The notes under the pieces are model-generated. The model was not told where the DNA came from, did not search any database, and worked only from the letters and a program-made list of their open reading frames with translations. Made by a program: the position numbers and the translations under genes. A DNA stretch of 64,000 nt from DATAFF01 sp036257595 (lineage in GTDB: Bacteria > Pseudomonadota > Alphaproteobacteria > Rhizobiales > Aestuariivirgaceae): positions 1 to 64,000 of the forward strand of contig DATAFF010000135.1 of NCBI GenBank assembly GCA_036257595.1, read 5' to 3'. This document shows positions 53,642-62,884 of this stretch, in pieces; the first letter of the stretch is position 1; every line of letters begins with the position of its first letter.

Positions 53642-56413
53642 ATGCGACCATCGCGACGCGAATTCGTGAAGTGGGTCACGACGAGCGGCATTGCCGTGGG
53701 CCTGTCCCGCTTTGCCGCCGCCGATGTGCCCGATTTCGCCGCTCGCGAGACATTGCCGGGGCGCCGTCCAGGCCTTACCGGTCGCGTCACGGGCCGCATC
53801 GATGGCATCGCCAAGGTCACTGGAGCGAAGCTCTATGCCTCCGATTTTCGGGCAGCGGACCTTCCCGGCTGGCCGCCAAGCACCTCCCACGCAATGCTGG
53901 TGCGGGCGCCGGATGCCTCGCACATCTATGAGGGCCTCAATCTCGGACTGTTTCCCGACAATGCAAAGCCGACGGTTATCGTTACTGCTGACGACCTCGC
54001 ACGCATCAACATCCATGTGCCCGGCTTTTATACAGGCGACCTGTTCTGCCCCACTGGCAAGACGGCGATCTATCTCGGTCAGCCCGTAGCGCTCCTGCTG
54101 TTCGAGACATTCGACACTTTCGATCGAGCGCGTCTCGTGCTGCGCGAGAAGAGCCTTTTCAAGTTCGGGGCCGAGACCGGACCGGTGCCGATGCCCAATT
54201 ATGGAGCTTGGCGCTTCACCCGCATTGCCGGCCCGACGCCTGGCTCGCCCGACGTCTACTCCCCGCTCGATGAAGGCTGGGTCAGTCCCGGCTATTTCGA
54301 GAGCTCGGGACGGCCGATCTGGAAGCCGCTGCCGCTTGCCAAGGGTGCATCCTATGCCAAGGGTGCGACCTATGGCGAGGAGGTCCGAAAGCAGCTCGCG
54401 ACCAACGATCCGGCACTGCTGGTGCTTGAACGCGATTTCGAGACTCAGTCGGTCGACCCGCTGTTCCTCGAGCCCGAAAGCGGACTTGCCTGGTATGACG
54501 GCGACAGTCGCAGGCTCGAGCTGGTGCTCGGCGTCCAGTCGCCTTTCGAAGCGGCCCACGCCATCGCCGACCTCCTCGGCGAAGCGACAGCAGCGTTCAA
54601 ACCTTCGGAGGTCAAGGCACATTTCGCCTATATGGGCGGCGGCTTCGGTGGTCGTGATCACACGCCCTTCCCCCTCTACGTCGCCCTCGCGGCGCTGTTC
54701 CTCCCCGGCCGGCCGGTTCGCCTGGCCCATGACCGCTACCAGCAGTTTCAGGGCGGCATCAAGCGACACGCCTTCAAGATCCATAGTCAGATCGGCGTTG
54801 ATCGGGAGACAGGCAGGATTGTCGCCTTCGCTGCCGACCATGTTCTCGACGGAGGCGGCCTCGCCAATTACTCGGGAAGCGTGGCGGTGGTCGGCGCCAC
54901 CGGCGCGATCGGCATCTACGACGTTCCAAAGGTCGACGTCACCACCGTGGCGCTTCACTCGCGTGGCGTGACCGCCGGCTCGATGCGCGGCTACGGCACG
55001 CTGCAGACAATGACGGCGCTGGAAGTGCTGATCGATGAAGTGGCCACAGCCTTGCCGCTCGATCCCATCGAGTTCCGCCGGCGTAACGCGCTTGAAACCG
55101 GCGGGCGGACCATGACCGGAAACGCCTACACAGTCTCGATTCGCACGCCCGAGATTCTCGACAAGCTGGAGACTAACCCGATCTGGAGAAATCGCCTCGA
55201 GGCGAAGACGCAAGCCCGCGAGGGATTCGTAGTCGGAACCGGCGTGGCCTGCGTGACCAAGGATTACGGCACCGGCGCCGACAGTTCCCTCGGAATGGTC
55301 ACCATCGATCCCGAAGGTCACATTCAGATCCATGCCGATGCCACCGAGATAGGCAACGGCATCGGAACGGCTCTCGCCAGTCGCGCCGCCGGTTTTCTTG
55401 GCGCCATTGCCGATGAAGTCAGGGTCGCTGAGATCGAGGTGTTCAACGCTCTCGATCTTGTGAGCTCTGGCAATGCTTATTCCATGACGCAGGCCGACCA
55501 GGACGAAGCCGCCGAGAACCCGCGCTGGGTGCCGGCGATCAGCTCGGCGACCGCCGCCTCGAGCGGTGCCCATGTCGGCACTCAGGCGGTGACCGAAGCA
55601 GCGCGGGTTGTGTTCCGTTTCGGGCTGTGGCCGGCTGCTCTCGCGCTTTGGGGGATTCCCCCGACCGACCCTCGCGCAAAACAATGGTACGAGGCATTTT
55701 GGCAGGACGAGCACCTTCTTCTCTCGGGGCTCCCGCCACTGCCTCTGTCGCAGGTAGCCGCGAAAGCTCATGCCCAGAACGGGGTCACCGGCGCCATGAC
55801 GCACGCCTTTTCGCGATGGGCGTGGTCGCAGGCGACCTTCAACCTTGCCGGCGAGGACTGGACCGCCGATATCGACTCGCTGGCCGTTCGCAATGGCACC
55901 GGCCCGTTCAACCGGCTCGATCGCACGGCGGTGGCCTTTCCGCCAACCGCCTACAACCGGATCGGCACCGCTTTCACGTCGCTGTGTGGCACGGTCCTGC
56001 GCATCGAGATCGAGCGTGCCACCGGCTCCATTCGCATTGCCAAGGCCTATAGCGTGCTCGAATGCGGTGAAATGCTCGTTCCGCAAGTGGTGATCGGCCA
56101 GGCGCAAGGCGGCTTCGCCATGGGCGTCGGTTACGCCCTTCTCGAGACCCTGCCCCTCTATGAGGACGGTCCCGGAAATGGCCAGTGGAACCTCGGCGAC
56201 TATCTCATCGCCCGCGGCTCTGACCTGCCGCTCCATGATCTCGAGATCGAGGTGCTGCCGCCCATCTCGCCGCGCGAAGGCCCGAAAGGCATGGCCGAGC
56301 TGGTGATGATCCCGGTCGTGCCGGCGTTGCTCAATGCCATCTACGACGCCACCGGCCGTCGATTCCAGTCCCTGCCGATCACCCCGGCCATGCTCAAGGG
56401 AGCGCTTGCGTGA
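53642..56413 (+). CDS. Exported molybdenum hydroxylase large subunit (xanthine dehydrogenase family)
   Basis: This is a 923-residue molybdopterin-binding subunit. The N-terminus RPSRREFVKWVTTSGIAVGLS is a twin-arginine export signal. The body has GRIDGIAKVTGAKLYASDF, the Moco loops AYMGGGFGGRDHTPFPL, TAGSMRGYGTLQTMTALEVL and HADATEIGNGIGTALASRA, and the catalytic glutamate E886 in EGPKGMAELVMIP. The substrate is unknown; the two-subunit layout without FAD is like isoquinoline 1-oxidoreductase or periplasmic aldehyde oxidase. TTGACG at 53515 may be part of its promoter. The stop overlaps the next gene. Confidence 0.9.
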   Translation: MRPSRREFVKWVTTSGIAVGLSRFAAADVPDFAARETLPGRRPGLTGRVTGRIDGIAKVTGAKLYASDFRAADLPGWPPSTSHAMLVRAPDASHIYEGLNLGLFPDNAKPTVIVTADDLARINIHVPGFYTGDLFCPTGKTAIYLGQPVALLLFETFDTFDRARLVLREKSLFKFGAETGPVPMPNYGAWRFTRIAGPTPGSPDVYSPLDEGWVSPGYFESSGRPIWKPLPLAKGASYAKGATYGEEVRKQLATNDPALLVLERDFETQSVDPLFLEPESGLAWYDGDSRRLELVLGVQSPFEAAHAIADLLGEATAAFKPSEVKAHFAYMGGGFGGRDHTPFPLYVALAALFLPGRPVRLAHDRYQQFQGGIKRHAFKIHSQIGVDRETGRIVAFAADHVLDGGGLANYSGSVAVVGATGAIGIYDVPKVDVTTVALHSRGVTAGSMRGYGTLQTMTALEVLIDEVATALPLDPIEFRRRNALETGGRTMTGNAYTVSIRTPEILDKLETNPIWRNRLEAKTQAREGFVVGTGVACVTKDYGTGADSSLGMVTIDPEGHIQIHADATEIGNGIGTALASRAAGFLGAIADEVRVAEIEVFNALDLVSSGNAYSMTQADQDEAAENPRWVPAISSATAASSGAHVGTQAVTEAARVVFRFGLWPAALALWGIPPTDPRAKQWYEAFWQDEHLLLSGLPPLPLSQVAAKAHAQNGVTGAMTHAFSRWAWSQATFNLAGEDWTADIDSLAVRNGTGPFNRLDRTAVAFPPTAYNRIGTAFTSLCGTVLRIEIERATGSIRIAKAYSVLECGEMLVPQVVIGQAQGGFAMGVGYALLETLPLYEDGPGNGQWNLGDYLIARGSDLPLHDLEIEVLPPISPREGPKGMAELVMIPVVPALLNAIYDATGRRFQSLPITPAMLKGALA

Positions 56414-56928
56414 CGACACTTGCCCTCACCATCAACGGCCGCGCCTACGGTCCGATGGACGTGCGCGATGAGCTGACCATGAACGACTTCCTGCGCGAAA
56501 CTCTCGGCATGACCGGCACCAAATTCGGCTGCGGCGCCGCCCAGTGTCTGAGCTGCGCTGTGATCGTCGATGACCCGAACGGGACGAGCTATACGAGCCC
56601 GACCTGCATTGTTCCGGCGGTCGGCTTCAACGGCAAGTCGATCCGCACGGTCGAAGGCCACGCCAGGAATGGCGAGCTCAGCCCCCTGCAGAAAGCGTTT
56701 GTCAGTCATTTCGCTTTCCAATGCGGCTATTGCACTGCCGGTTTCCTCAATGAATCGCAGGTCCTGCTGGAGCGCCTGGCACGCAAACCGGTTCCGCGGG
56801 ACAAGCTCGAGGCGACGATCACTGAGGCGCTCGACGGGCACCTCTGCCGCTGCACCGGATACATCCGCTACCATGAGGCGGTGCGCGATGTGATTCTAGC
56901 CGATCCCGAACTCTATCTCGCCCCATGA
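56410..56928 (+). CDS. 2Fe-2S subunit of the molybdenum hydroxylase
   Basis: The 172-residue small subunit has the plant-type ferredoxin cysteines GCGAAQCLSCAVIVDD plus PTCIVP and the second cluster's FQCGYCTAGF and HLCRCTGYIRYHEAV. The order is that of xanthine dehydrogenase-family small subunits. There is no signal peptide, so it should be co-exported with the large subunit. The start is GTG in a GTGA overlap, and its end overlaps the cytochrome gene. Confidence 0.94.
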   Translation: MTTLALTINGRAYGPMDVRDELTMNDFLRETLGMTGTKFGCGAAQCLSCAVIVDDPNGTSYTSPTCIVPAVGFNGKSIRTVEGHARNGELSPLQKAFVSHFAFQCGYCTAGFLNESQVLLERLARKPVPRDKLEATITEALDGHLCRCTGYIRYHEAVRDVILADPELYLAP

Positions 56929-57554
56929 GCAGCGCGATGCTTGGCGAAAAACCTAATCGCTCCTTCATTCCGCTGGCATTGTTGGTCTTCGCCGGCGCGC
57001 TCGTCGCCGATGCAGCCGCGCAATCGCCGTCGAGCGGCTTGCGATCACCGGAAAGCTTCGCGACCATCGTCGATGAGAGCCGACGCTCGCAGGCATTGTT
57101 CACCGAGCTGGGAAAGGTTCTGACCCATCCGCGCTGCTTGAACTGCCATCCGGTCGGAGATCGGCCGAGACAGGGCGAACATGGCCGTCTGCATCAGCCA
57201 CCCGTCGCGCGCGGGCCCGACGGCTTCGGTCTCGACAGCCTACGTTGCCCGATTTGCCACCAGAGCGCCAATTTCGACCCCGGCAGGGTCCCGGGCCACC
57301 CCGAATGGCACCTTGCCCCCTTCGAGATGGGTTGGCATGGCAAATCGCTGCACGATATCTGCGTCCAGATCAAGGACCCGGCGCGCAATGGCGGCCGCTC
57401 TGTCACCGATCTCACCCATCACATTGGCGATGACACGCTCGTGGGCTGGGCGTGGGCGCCGGGGTTCGGCAGAGAGCCGGCGCCCGGAACCCAGAAGGAA
57501 GCAGGCGCGCTCGTTGAAGCATGGGTGAAGACCGGCGCCGCCTGTCCCGACTAG
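56925..57554 (+). CDS. Dihaem c-type cytochrome of the molybdenum hydroxylase operon
   Basis: The 209-residue exported protein has a signal peptide (hydrophobic segment 13-32, ending ADAAAQ) and two CXXCH haem sites, HPRCLNCHPVG and LRCPICHQSA. The rest has no close family that I recognise. Translation is coupled to the 2Fe-2S subunit (ATGA). It is likely the electron acceptor of the hydroxylase in place of a flavin subunit. Confidence 0.85.
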   Translation: MSSAMLGEKPNRSFIPLALLVFAGALVADAAAQSPSSGLRSPESFATIVDESRRSQALFTELGKVLTHPRCLNCHPVGDRPRQGEHGRLHQPPVARGPDGFGLDSLRCPICHQSANFDPGRVPGHPEWHLAPFEMGWHGKSLHDICVQIKDPARNGGRSVTDLTHHIGDDTLVGWAWAPGFGREPAPGTQKEAGALVEAWVKTGAACPD

Positions 57555-57612
57555 AGCCTGAGGTCGTCGTCAGTGTACCCACCTGATATCTTCATCTTCT
57601 AGCATCACCAGA

Positions 57613-60600
57613 TCAATCCCCGCCGAGCCCGAGCGGTGCACTCCCCGCTACCGACGTCACCTCGCTCAGTTTCCTGGCATCGAGCATCGTCGCGCGGTCA
57701 TCCGGTCGCACAAGCTGATATTTGACGACCCTCGCCGTCTTGTCCAACGTGGACACGCCACCCACCAGCAGATCCGCCCCGGTGGTGGTGCTCGTCGTTG
57801 CGACGCTGACACCGCCATCGCCATCGAAGGGGTCGAAGCTTGCAATCTCGGCGAATTCGATATGCTGATGGGCCATCGCACTGTGGAGATACATCGGCGG
57901 TCCGCCATCCAGCCGCGAGCCGCTGGAAAACACCTTGACGTTTCCGCCATCGCCGAGCTGGCCGACGACGATCCGCTCGGCGCCGCCCAGCGATCCGGCA
58001 AGCCAGCCGGTGGCAAGCGACACGCCCCCGCGGTAGCCCTCGCCGAACGGTGCGAAGCTCGCCGTGGTCGCCGGCTGCGGTGGACCGCTCTCCTGGTCTT
58101 GCGCCTTGACGGGCGTCATCAGCGAGAAATGAAAGACCTTCACGGTTCCCGGGCCACCCGGGCCGGCCGCTGTCACGATGCTGCTGCGCCCAGAAGCAAA
58201 GTCGACAAAACCGGCGCTGACGGTCACCCCTGAATGATCATTGTCGTAAGGCTTGAACGACGCGAAGAGATCCGGCGCCGCTCCGCGCGTTGCCGACAGC
58301 GCATAGATTCGCACTTCGTCCGGGATGCCTGCACCGGAGCCCACGATGATATTGTCGGCGACCTTGCCGTCGATCTGGGCCGAGGCCACGCTGACGCCGC
58401 CGCGCGCATCCGGCGCGAAGGCCATGAAACGCGCCAGCTCGGTCGTGAACGGCGCCTTGCCCTTCTCGCCCTTGCCCGAATAGACGACGACCTCCGGGGC
58501 ATGATCCTTGCCGGCACCGACCACGAGGTCGAGCACATTGTCGGCATCGACATCGCCCATCGCCACGGTTGGAATGCCTTCATGGCCGGGGAATGGCGTC
58601 ACCGTGCCCATCAGCCGGTCACCGGCCGCATCGTAGATTTTCACCTCGGCGCTTTTGCCTGCCGCGCCGGGAATGACCACAGCGTAGGTCGATACGGCCG
58701 GAATGACATTGACCAGCGCCATGAGGCCATTGTCCTCATGGTTCAACCGATGGCAGTGCATCACGAAGATGCCGGTATAGTCCTCGAACTTGGTGCGGAT
58801 CGACAGCCGGCCCCGCTCAATCACGCTCTCGCCCGGCCCCAATGTTGGCGCCGGAACATTGGCATTGTCCTCGCCCCACATCTCGATCCCTGTCTTGAGC
58901 CCGACCGTCGGATCGTCATACTCAACCGTTTGGAAATCGTTGACATGGACATGGATCGGATGCTCGTCATTGTTCTCGTTGACGAAAATCCATTCTTCCA
59001 CCGAGCCGAGCCGTGGCTGGATCAATGGGACATTCGGGAAGCCCGTACCCTCGAACGCATAGACGAAGGCCTTCGGGTCGGACGGGCTTGCGAGGTCGTT
59101 GAGGAACCCTCCCGAGATCAACAGTTCCCGCTTGACGTCGGGTTCGACCTCGGACACATCGACAAAGGAGTCATAGGCGTTGAGCGCCTGGCCTTCCTTG
59201 AAGACCGTCGTCCTGCCCTTGCCACCTTCCGGCGTCGCCCGCGCGAGGACCTGCGTCGGGAAGACGAAGAAACCGTCCACATAGCTCACAGCTGACGGCA
59301 GGACGCTCAGGCTGCCAAGCACGCCGGGCGGAGTATCGCTGCCATTGTTGGTGTAGAGCACCCCCGGCGCGATAATCGTCTTCGCGCCGCCGCCGCGTGG
59401 CGGCATCTCGAGAATGAGGTCGCCCTTTGCCGGCATCGTCACGGCAATCGCGAAGCGGCTTGCCGGTGGGATCAGCAACCGCGTCCCATTCTCGGTAACC
59501 GGATAGTGCACCGCCGGATAGGGATTGCCATCCTGGCCGACGATGGCGATCTGAGGGTGGCGTCCCGTCGCGGTCTCGGTAAGCTGCACATTCATGTAGG
59601 CCATGTCGCTGACATTGGCCAGCACCCAGATCTCGGTCTGTCCTGGCTTGCTCTTGATGGTTGGCTGGAACTGACCGTTCACGGTGAACTGCACGTCACG
59701 CAGATAGTCCGGCAGCGACGGATCGGCTGCCACGCTGTTCTCCGCCTTGCCGTCATTTGGCGTGAATTGCTGCAGATTGCTCGGAATGAATTGAAACAGG
59801 CCACGGTAGTTCTGGATGGACAGCGGTCCCGAATACCACACCGTCCAGGCGCGCTCCCCGATTTTCGACTGAGCGAAATTGGTCGGAGCCAGTGACGGGC
59901 GATACTTCCCATCCGCGAGCTCGCTGCCATTCGGCCCCTTGAGCGTGCTCACCCACATCGGCCAGCTTGGACTGTTCAGTTGCGCGAGACCACCCTTGCG
60001 ATCGGACACGTAATTATATTGCAGGATCATGTTCCGGATTGGAATCCGGTTCGCCGTGACCAGCGGGATGTTGCCATCGGTGCGCCCGATTGCCAGGAGT
60101 CCCGCCAGGCCAGCGTAAGTCTGGGCAGTCGTCACCGTGTGCAGATGGCTGTGATACCAATAGGCGCCTTGCGGCATGTTCTTGGGGATGTCGTAAACAT
60201 AGGTGTTCGCCATTCCCGGCGCGATGTGAAGCATCACATTGTCGGAATTGCCTTTGGGACTGACATGGACGCCATGGACGTGAAGATTGAGCGGTGCCGC
60301 GGTCAGCTGCTCGGGATAAAGCGGAACCTCTTCACCCTTTTTGATGTATTTCGGGTCGAAGAAATCCTCGATGGTTAACCCGGTGAGCCCGTTACCCAGG
60401 CGGATGACCAGCCTCTCCCCCGGGTCGACCTTGAGCGTTGGCGCCGGATAGAGATTGTCGCCCTGGAGCTTGCCATTCGAGGCCGTGCCATGAACCAGCT
60501 TGTAGGCAAAGACGAGAAAGTTTTGAACTGGCTTGGCGACCGTGTCGAGGGTGACCTCGCCCTGATGCGCCGTGAGCTCGACCTCCAGCAGGCTATCCTT

Positions 60601-60747
60601 GCTGGAAAGAGTGACGGGCTCCCGCAATACGCTTCGCCGTGAAGGATCAAACGCCTCGGTTGCTTGCGCCGAGGCCGTCGGCCCGAAGGCGAGGACACAG
60701 CAGATCGCGACGGCGCTGAAGCAGAGCGCCCAAAAGGACCGGTTCAT
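57613..60747 (-). CDS. Multicopper oxidase fused to an FG-GAP/VCBS-like C-terminal domain
   Basis: The 1044-residue exported protein has a signal peptide (MNRSFWALCFSAVAICCVLA then FGPTASAQA). Copper motifs are LHVHGVH (156-161), YWYHSHLH (197-203), HPIHVHV (596-601) and HCHRLNHEDNGLM (664-), so all trinuclear and type 1 ligands are present; the axial position after HCHxxxH is leucine. After residue 690 comes a repeat domain with DVDADNVLDLVVGAGKD (calcium-type DxDxDN loop, 732-), and recurring GGVSVA and VGSGAG segments to the end, like integrin-type FG-GAP blades. The start at 60747 is supported by GGGAAGG. Confidence 0.88.
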   Translation of the reverse strand: MNRSFWALCFSAVAICCVLAFGPTASAQATEAFDPSRRSVLREPVTLSSKDSLLEVELTAHQGEVTLDTVAKPVQNFLVFAYKLVHGTASNGKLQGDNLYPAPTLKVDPGERLVIRLGNGLTGLTIEDFFDPKYIKKGEEVPLYPEQLTAAPLNLHVHGVHVSPKGNSDNVMLHIAPGMANTYVYDIPKNMPQGAYWYHSHLHTVTTAQTYAGLAGLLAIGRTDGNIPLVTANRIPIRNMILQYNYVSDRKGGLAQLNSPSWPMWVSTLKGPNGSELADGKYRPSLAPTNFAQSKIGERAWTVWYSGPLSIQNYRGLFQFIPSNLQQFTPNDGKAENSVAADPSLPDYLRDVQFTVNGQFQPTIKSKPGQTEIWVLANVSDMAYMNVQLTETATGRHPQIAIVGQDGNPYPAVHYPVTENGTRLLIPPASRFAIAVTMPAKGDLILEMPPRGGGAKTIIAPGVLYTNNGSDTPPGVLGSLSVLPSAVSYVDGFFVFPTQVLARATPEGGKGRTTVFKEGQALNAYDSFVDVSEVEPDVKRELLISGGFLNDLASPSDPKAFVYAFEGTGFPNVPLIQPRLGSVEEWIFVNENNDEHPIHVHVNDFQTVEYDDPTVGLKTGIEMWGEDNANVPAPTLGPGESVIERGRLSIRTKFEDYTGIFVMHCHRLNHEDNGLMALVNVIPAVSTYAVVIPGAAGKSAEVKIYDAAGDRLMGTVTPFPGHEGIPTVAMGDVDADNVLDLVVGAGKDHAPEVVVYSGKGEKGKAPFTTELARFMAFAPDARGGVSVASAQIDGKVADNIIVGSGAGIPDEVRIYALSATRGAAPDLFASFKPYDNDHSGVTVSAGFVDFASGRSSIVTAAGPGGPGTVKVFHFSLMTPVKAQDQESGPPQPATTASFAPFGEGYRGGVSLATGWLAGSLGGAERIVVGQLGDGGNVKVFSSGSRLDGGPPMYLHSAMAHQHIEFAEIASFDPFDGDGGVSVATTSTTTGADLLVGGVSTLDKTARVVKYQLVRPDDRATMLDARKLSEVTSVAGSAPLGLGGD

Positions 60748-60845
60748 TGAGGTCGCCTTCCCAAAGACAAGCAGCACGCCAGAAGCATAATCGACAATGG
60801 TTATCGAAAATGTCGTACACTGATGACGCTTGTCTGCATTTACCC

Positions 60846-61346
60846 TTAACGCCTGATCAGATAGCGAACACCCTTCCCTGTATTGTCGATGGTGGCTCGG
60901 CCAATTTCGACGAATCCGAATCGGGCATGAAATGCATCCGACACCGGATTGGGTGGTCGAAAATTCACTTCGCAGGCGATCGATGGGTGATTCAACCGCC
61001 CTGCCCGCCTGATCAGGTCCTCGTACAGCAGCCGGCCCAGGCCATGCCGTCTATGTGTTGCCGAGACGATGACCCGGTCGATGTAAAGGAATCGATCGAG
61101 ACGCTGGCGGAACCACTGGAAATGTCCCCCGTCATATCTGTCATCCTGGTCGAAGGCGAGCATGAAGGCGAGTGCGGGCTCGATGACGGTCGCGACGCAC
61201 GCCGACTCGATCATGCTGACGAACTTTTCGTCCGTGAGATGTGACGTCTCGCGCGCATTGTCGTTGTTCAGCTGCAACAGCCGTTCACGTCCTGGCGAGC
61301 TGCTCATCAACGCCTTGACGGCATGGTCCATAGTCTTCAAATCCAT
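60846..61346 (-). CDS. GNAT-family N-acetyltransferase
   Basis: The 166-residue protein has a GNAT core with FLYIDRVIVSATHRRHGLGR and LLYEDLIRRAGRLN (acetyl-CoA loop RRHGLG), then ACEVNFRPPNPVSDAFHARFGFVEIG, the typical strand 5 and C-terminal segment. The substrate is unknown. The ATG at 61346 is used because the upstream extension has weak support and would reach the divergent gene. It is divergent from the binding-protein gene. Confidence 0.82.
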   Translation of the reverse strand: MDLKTMDHAVKALMSSSPGRERLLQLNNDNARETSHLTDEKFVSMIESACVATVIEPALAFMLAFDQDDRYDGGHFQWFRQRLDRFLYIDRVIVSATHRRHGLGRLLYEDLIRRAGRLNHPSIACEVNFRPPNPVSDAFHARFGFVEIGRATIDNTGKGVRYLIRR

Positions 61347-61414
61347 TCGGGCGACGCTGACAGAATAGCTGCGCAAGTCCCTTGGCGTCACGATCAAATA
61401 AAGAGGACCGGAAA

Positions 61415-62416
61415 TTGCGAACCTCACTTTTCGTTGCAGTTCTGCTTGGCCTTCTCGGCACCGGTGCGCATGCCGCCGATCGTGTCACCGTTCAGCTGGA
61501 CTGGGTGATACGCGGCAGTCACGCGATGGTCTTCCTCGCCGATGAGAAAGGCTACTTCAAAGAGCAGGACATAGAGATCGCTGCTGTCAGGACTGGGACC
61601 AGCTCCTCCGATGCCCTTAGCCTGGTGGGAGCCGGCAGCGCCGATTTCGGTTTTGCTGATTTGCCCACCCTCGCTGTTTCGCGCGAGCAGGGCGTCCCCG
61701 CGGTGGCGCTCGTTGCGGTCAATCAAACGAGCCCGCTCGCCATGATCGCGCTCGCCAAGCGAAAGATCCTCGACAGCCCGAAGGATCTGCAAGGCCTCAA
61801 CGTCGGCGTTCAACCCGCCGGATCGACCTATGTTTTCCTCAAGGCCTTTTTGGCTGCCAATGGAATGAGCCTGGCGGACATCGAGGAGACACCAGTGGCG
61901 CCACCTTATGAGAACGACCTGCTCTCCGGAAAGGTCGATGCGGTGCCGGGTTACATCGATGCAGAAGTTCCGGTGCTGGAGGCAAGTTCGGGCGGCAGCG
62001 GCTCCCTGTCGATCCTGCTGGGATCGAATTTCGGCTACACGGTACTCGGTTCAGGTGTGTTCACCAGCGAAAGGATGATTGCGGAACGCGCCGACCTCGT
62101 TCGACGATTCGTCAAAGCCTATGTGAAGGCATTCGCCGATGTGATCAGCAATCCCGACGCAGGTGCCGACAGCATCATCCGAGCCAATGTCGATGCACCG
62201 CCCAAGGAGGTTCTGGTCAAGCAGCTCGAAGCCGATCTCAACCACACCTTCCTGAGCAATCAGACCAAGGAGCATGGCATTGGCTGGATGACCGGCGACC
62301 AATGGAAGGAGACGGCCAGGGTGCTCGCCGAGCAGGGCGTGCTGAATAAAGCGGTCGACATCGACCGGGCCTATGACACGAGCTTCCTCAAGAGTGCAGA
62401 TCCGCCGAGGCGTTAG
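61415..62416 (+). CDS. Orphan NMT1/THI5-like ABC substrate-binding protein
   Basis: The 333-residue periplasmic protein has a signal peptide (SLFVAVLLGLLGTGAHAAD) and the SsuA/THI5-NMT1 fold: RVTVQLDWVIRGSHAMVFLAD followed by EKGYFKEQDIEI, GAGSADFGFADLPTLAVSREQG, LQGLNVGVQPAGSTYVFLKAFL and RADLVRRFVKAYVKAF. Relatives bind thiamine precursors, nitrate, sulphonates or nitriles. No permease or ATPase gene is adjacent. The TTG start at 61415 has AGAGGA upstream; it is preferred to a TTG at 61382. Confidence 0.88.
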   Translation: MRTSLFVAVLLGLLGTGAHAADRVTVQLDWVIRGSHAMVFLADEKGYFKEQDIEIAAVRTGTSSSDALSLVGAGSADFGFADLPTLAVSREQGVPAVALVAVNQTSPLAMIALAKRKILDSPKDLQGLNVGVQPAGSTYVFLKAFLAANGMSLADIEETPVAPPYENDLLSGKVDAVPGYIDAEVPVLEASSGGSGSLSILLGSNFGYTVLGSGVFTSERMIAERADLVRRFVKAYVKAFADVISNPDAGADSIIRANVDAPPKEVLVKQLEADLNHTFLSNQTKEHGIGWMTGDQWKETARVLAEQGVLNKAVDIDRAYDTSFLKSADPPRR

Positions 62417-62447
62417 GCTCGCCCTCCCCCGAGGCCGAAATGGAACG

Positions 62448-62795
62448 CTATTGTCCCTGCCGTTTCCTTCGCGTCGCCGCTGCCTTTCGCGCCGACGCTC
62501 TGCGGTCGGCCGCCGTTCGACCGGTGCTCGGGCGCTTGCCCAATTCGGTCCAGTCCGATTCCGACATTTCGACCCCATAGTGGTCGGCTGCCTTCCTGAT
62601 GTTCGCGAAGGCCAGCTTGCGTTCCTCGTCTGACACGCCGATTGTCTGATCGAAGCGGGCAATGGCGTTTCTGACGTGACTGGCGTCGGTCATCGGCTCC
62701 TTGCGCTGTTTGGGAAAGGCGAAGACGCTGTCGGGCAGATCGCTGCGTTCAGTCAATTCACCGTGCTTCTCATGCGGTTTCCAGGTTGTCTTCAT
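62448..62795 (-). CDS. DUF6582 family small protein
   Basis: The 115-residue basic protein has KPHEKHGELTERSDLPDSVFAF, PKQRKEPMTDASHVRNAIARF and DEERKLAFANIRKAADHYGVEM, the DUF6582 pattern, followed by a lysine/arginine/alanine-rich tail (AADRRASARKAAATRRKRQG) suggesting nucleic-acid binding. The function is unknown. GGAGGTGA supports the ATG at 62795. It converges on the binding-protein gene. Confidence 0.85.
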   Translation of the reverse strand: MKTTWKPHEKHGELTERSDLPDSVFAFPKQRKEPMTDASHVRNAIARFDQTIGVSDEERKLAFANIRKAADHYGVEMSESDWTELGKRPSTGRTAADRRASARKAAATRRKRQGQ

Positions 62796-62884
62796 GGATT
62801 TCACCTCCAGAAAGCCATTCTCCTATGACGAACAATCCTGCGCGGCTTGAGGTTTCCTCCCGGACCATTCGCCGCGACGAAAGG

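Noticed and set aside
53582..56419. Minus-strand open frame of 945 codons opposite the molybdenum hydroxylase
   Set aside because: It mirrors the coding strand of a gene with intact Moco motifs, and no domain or ribosome site is visible.
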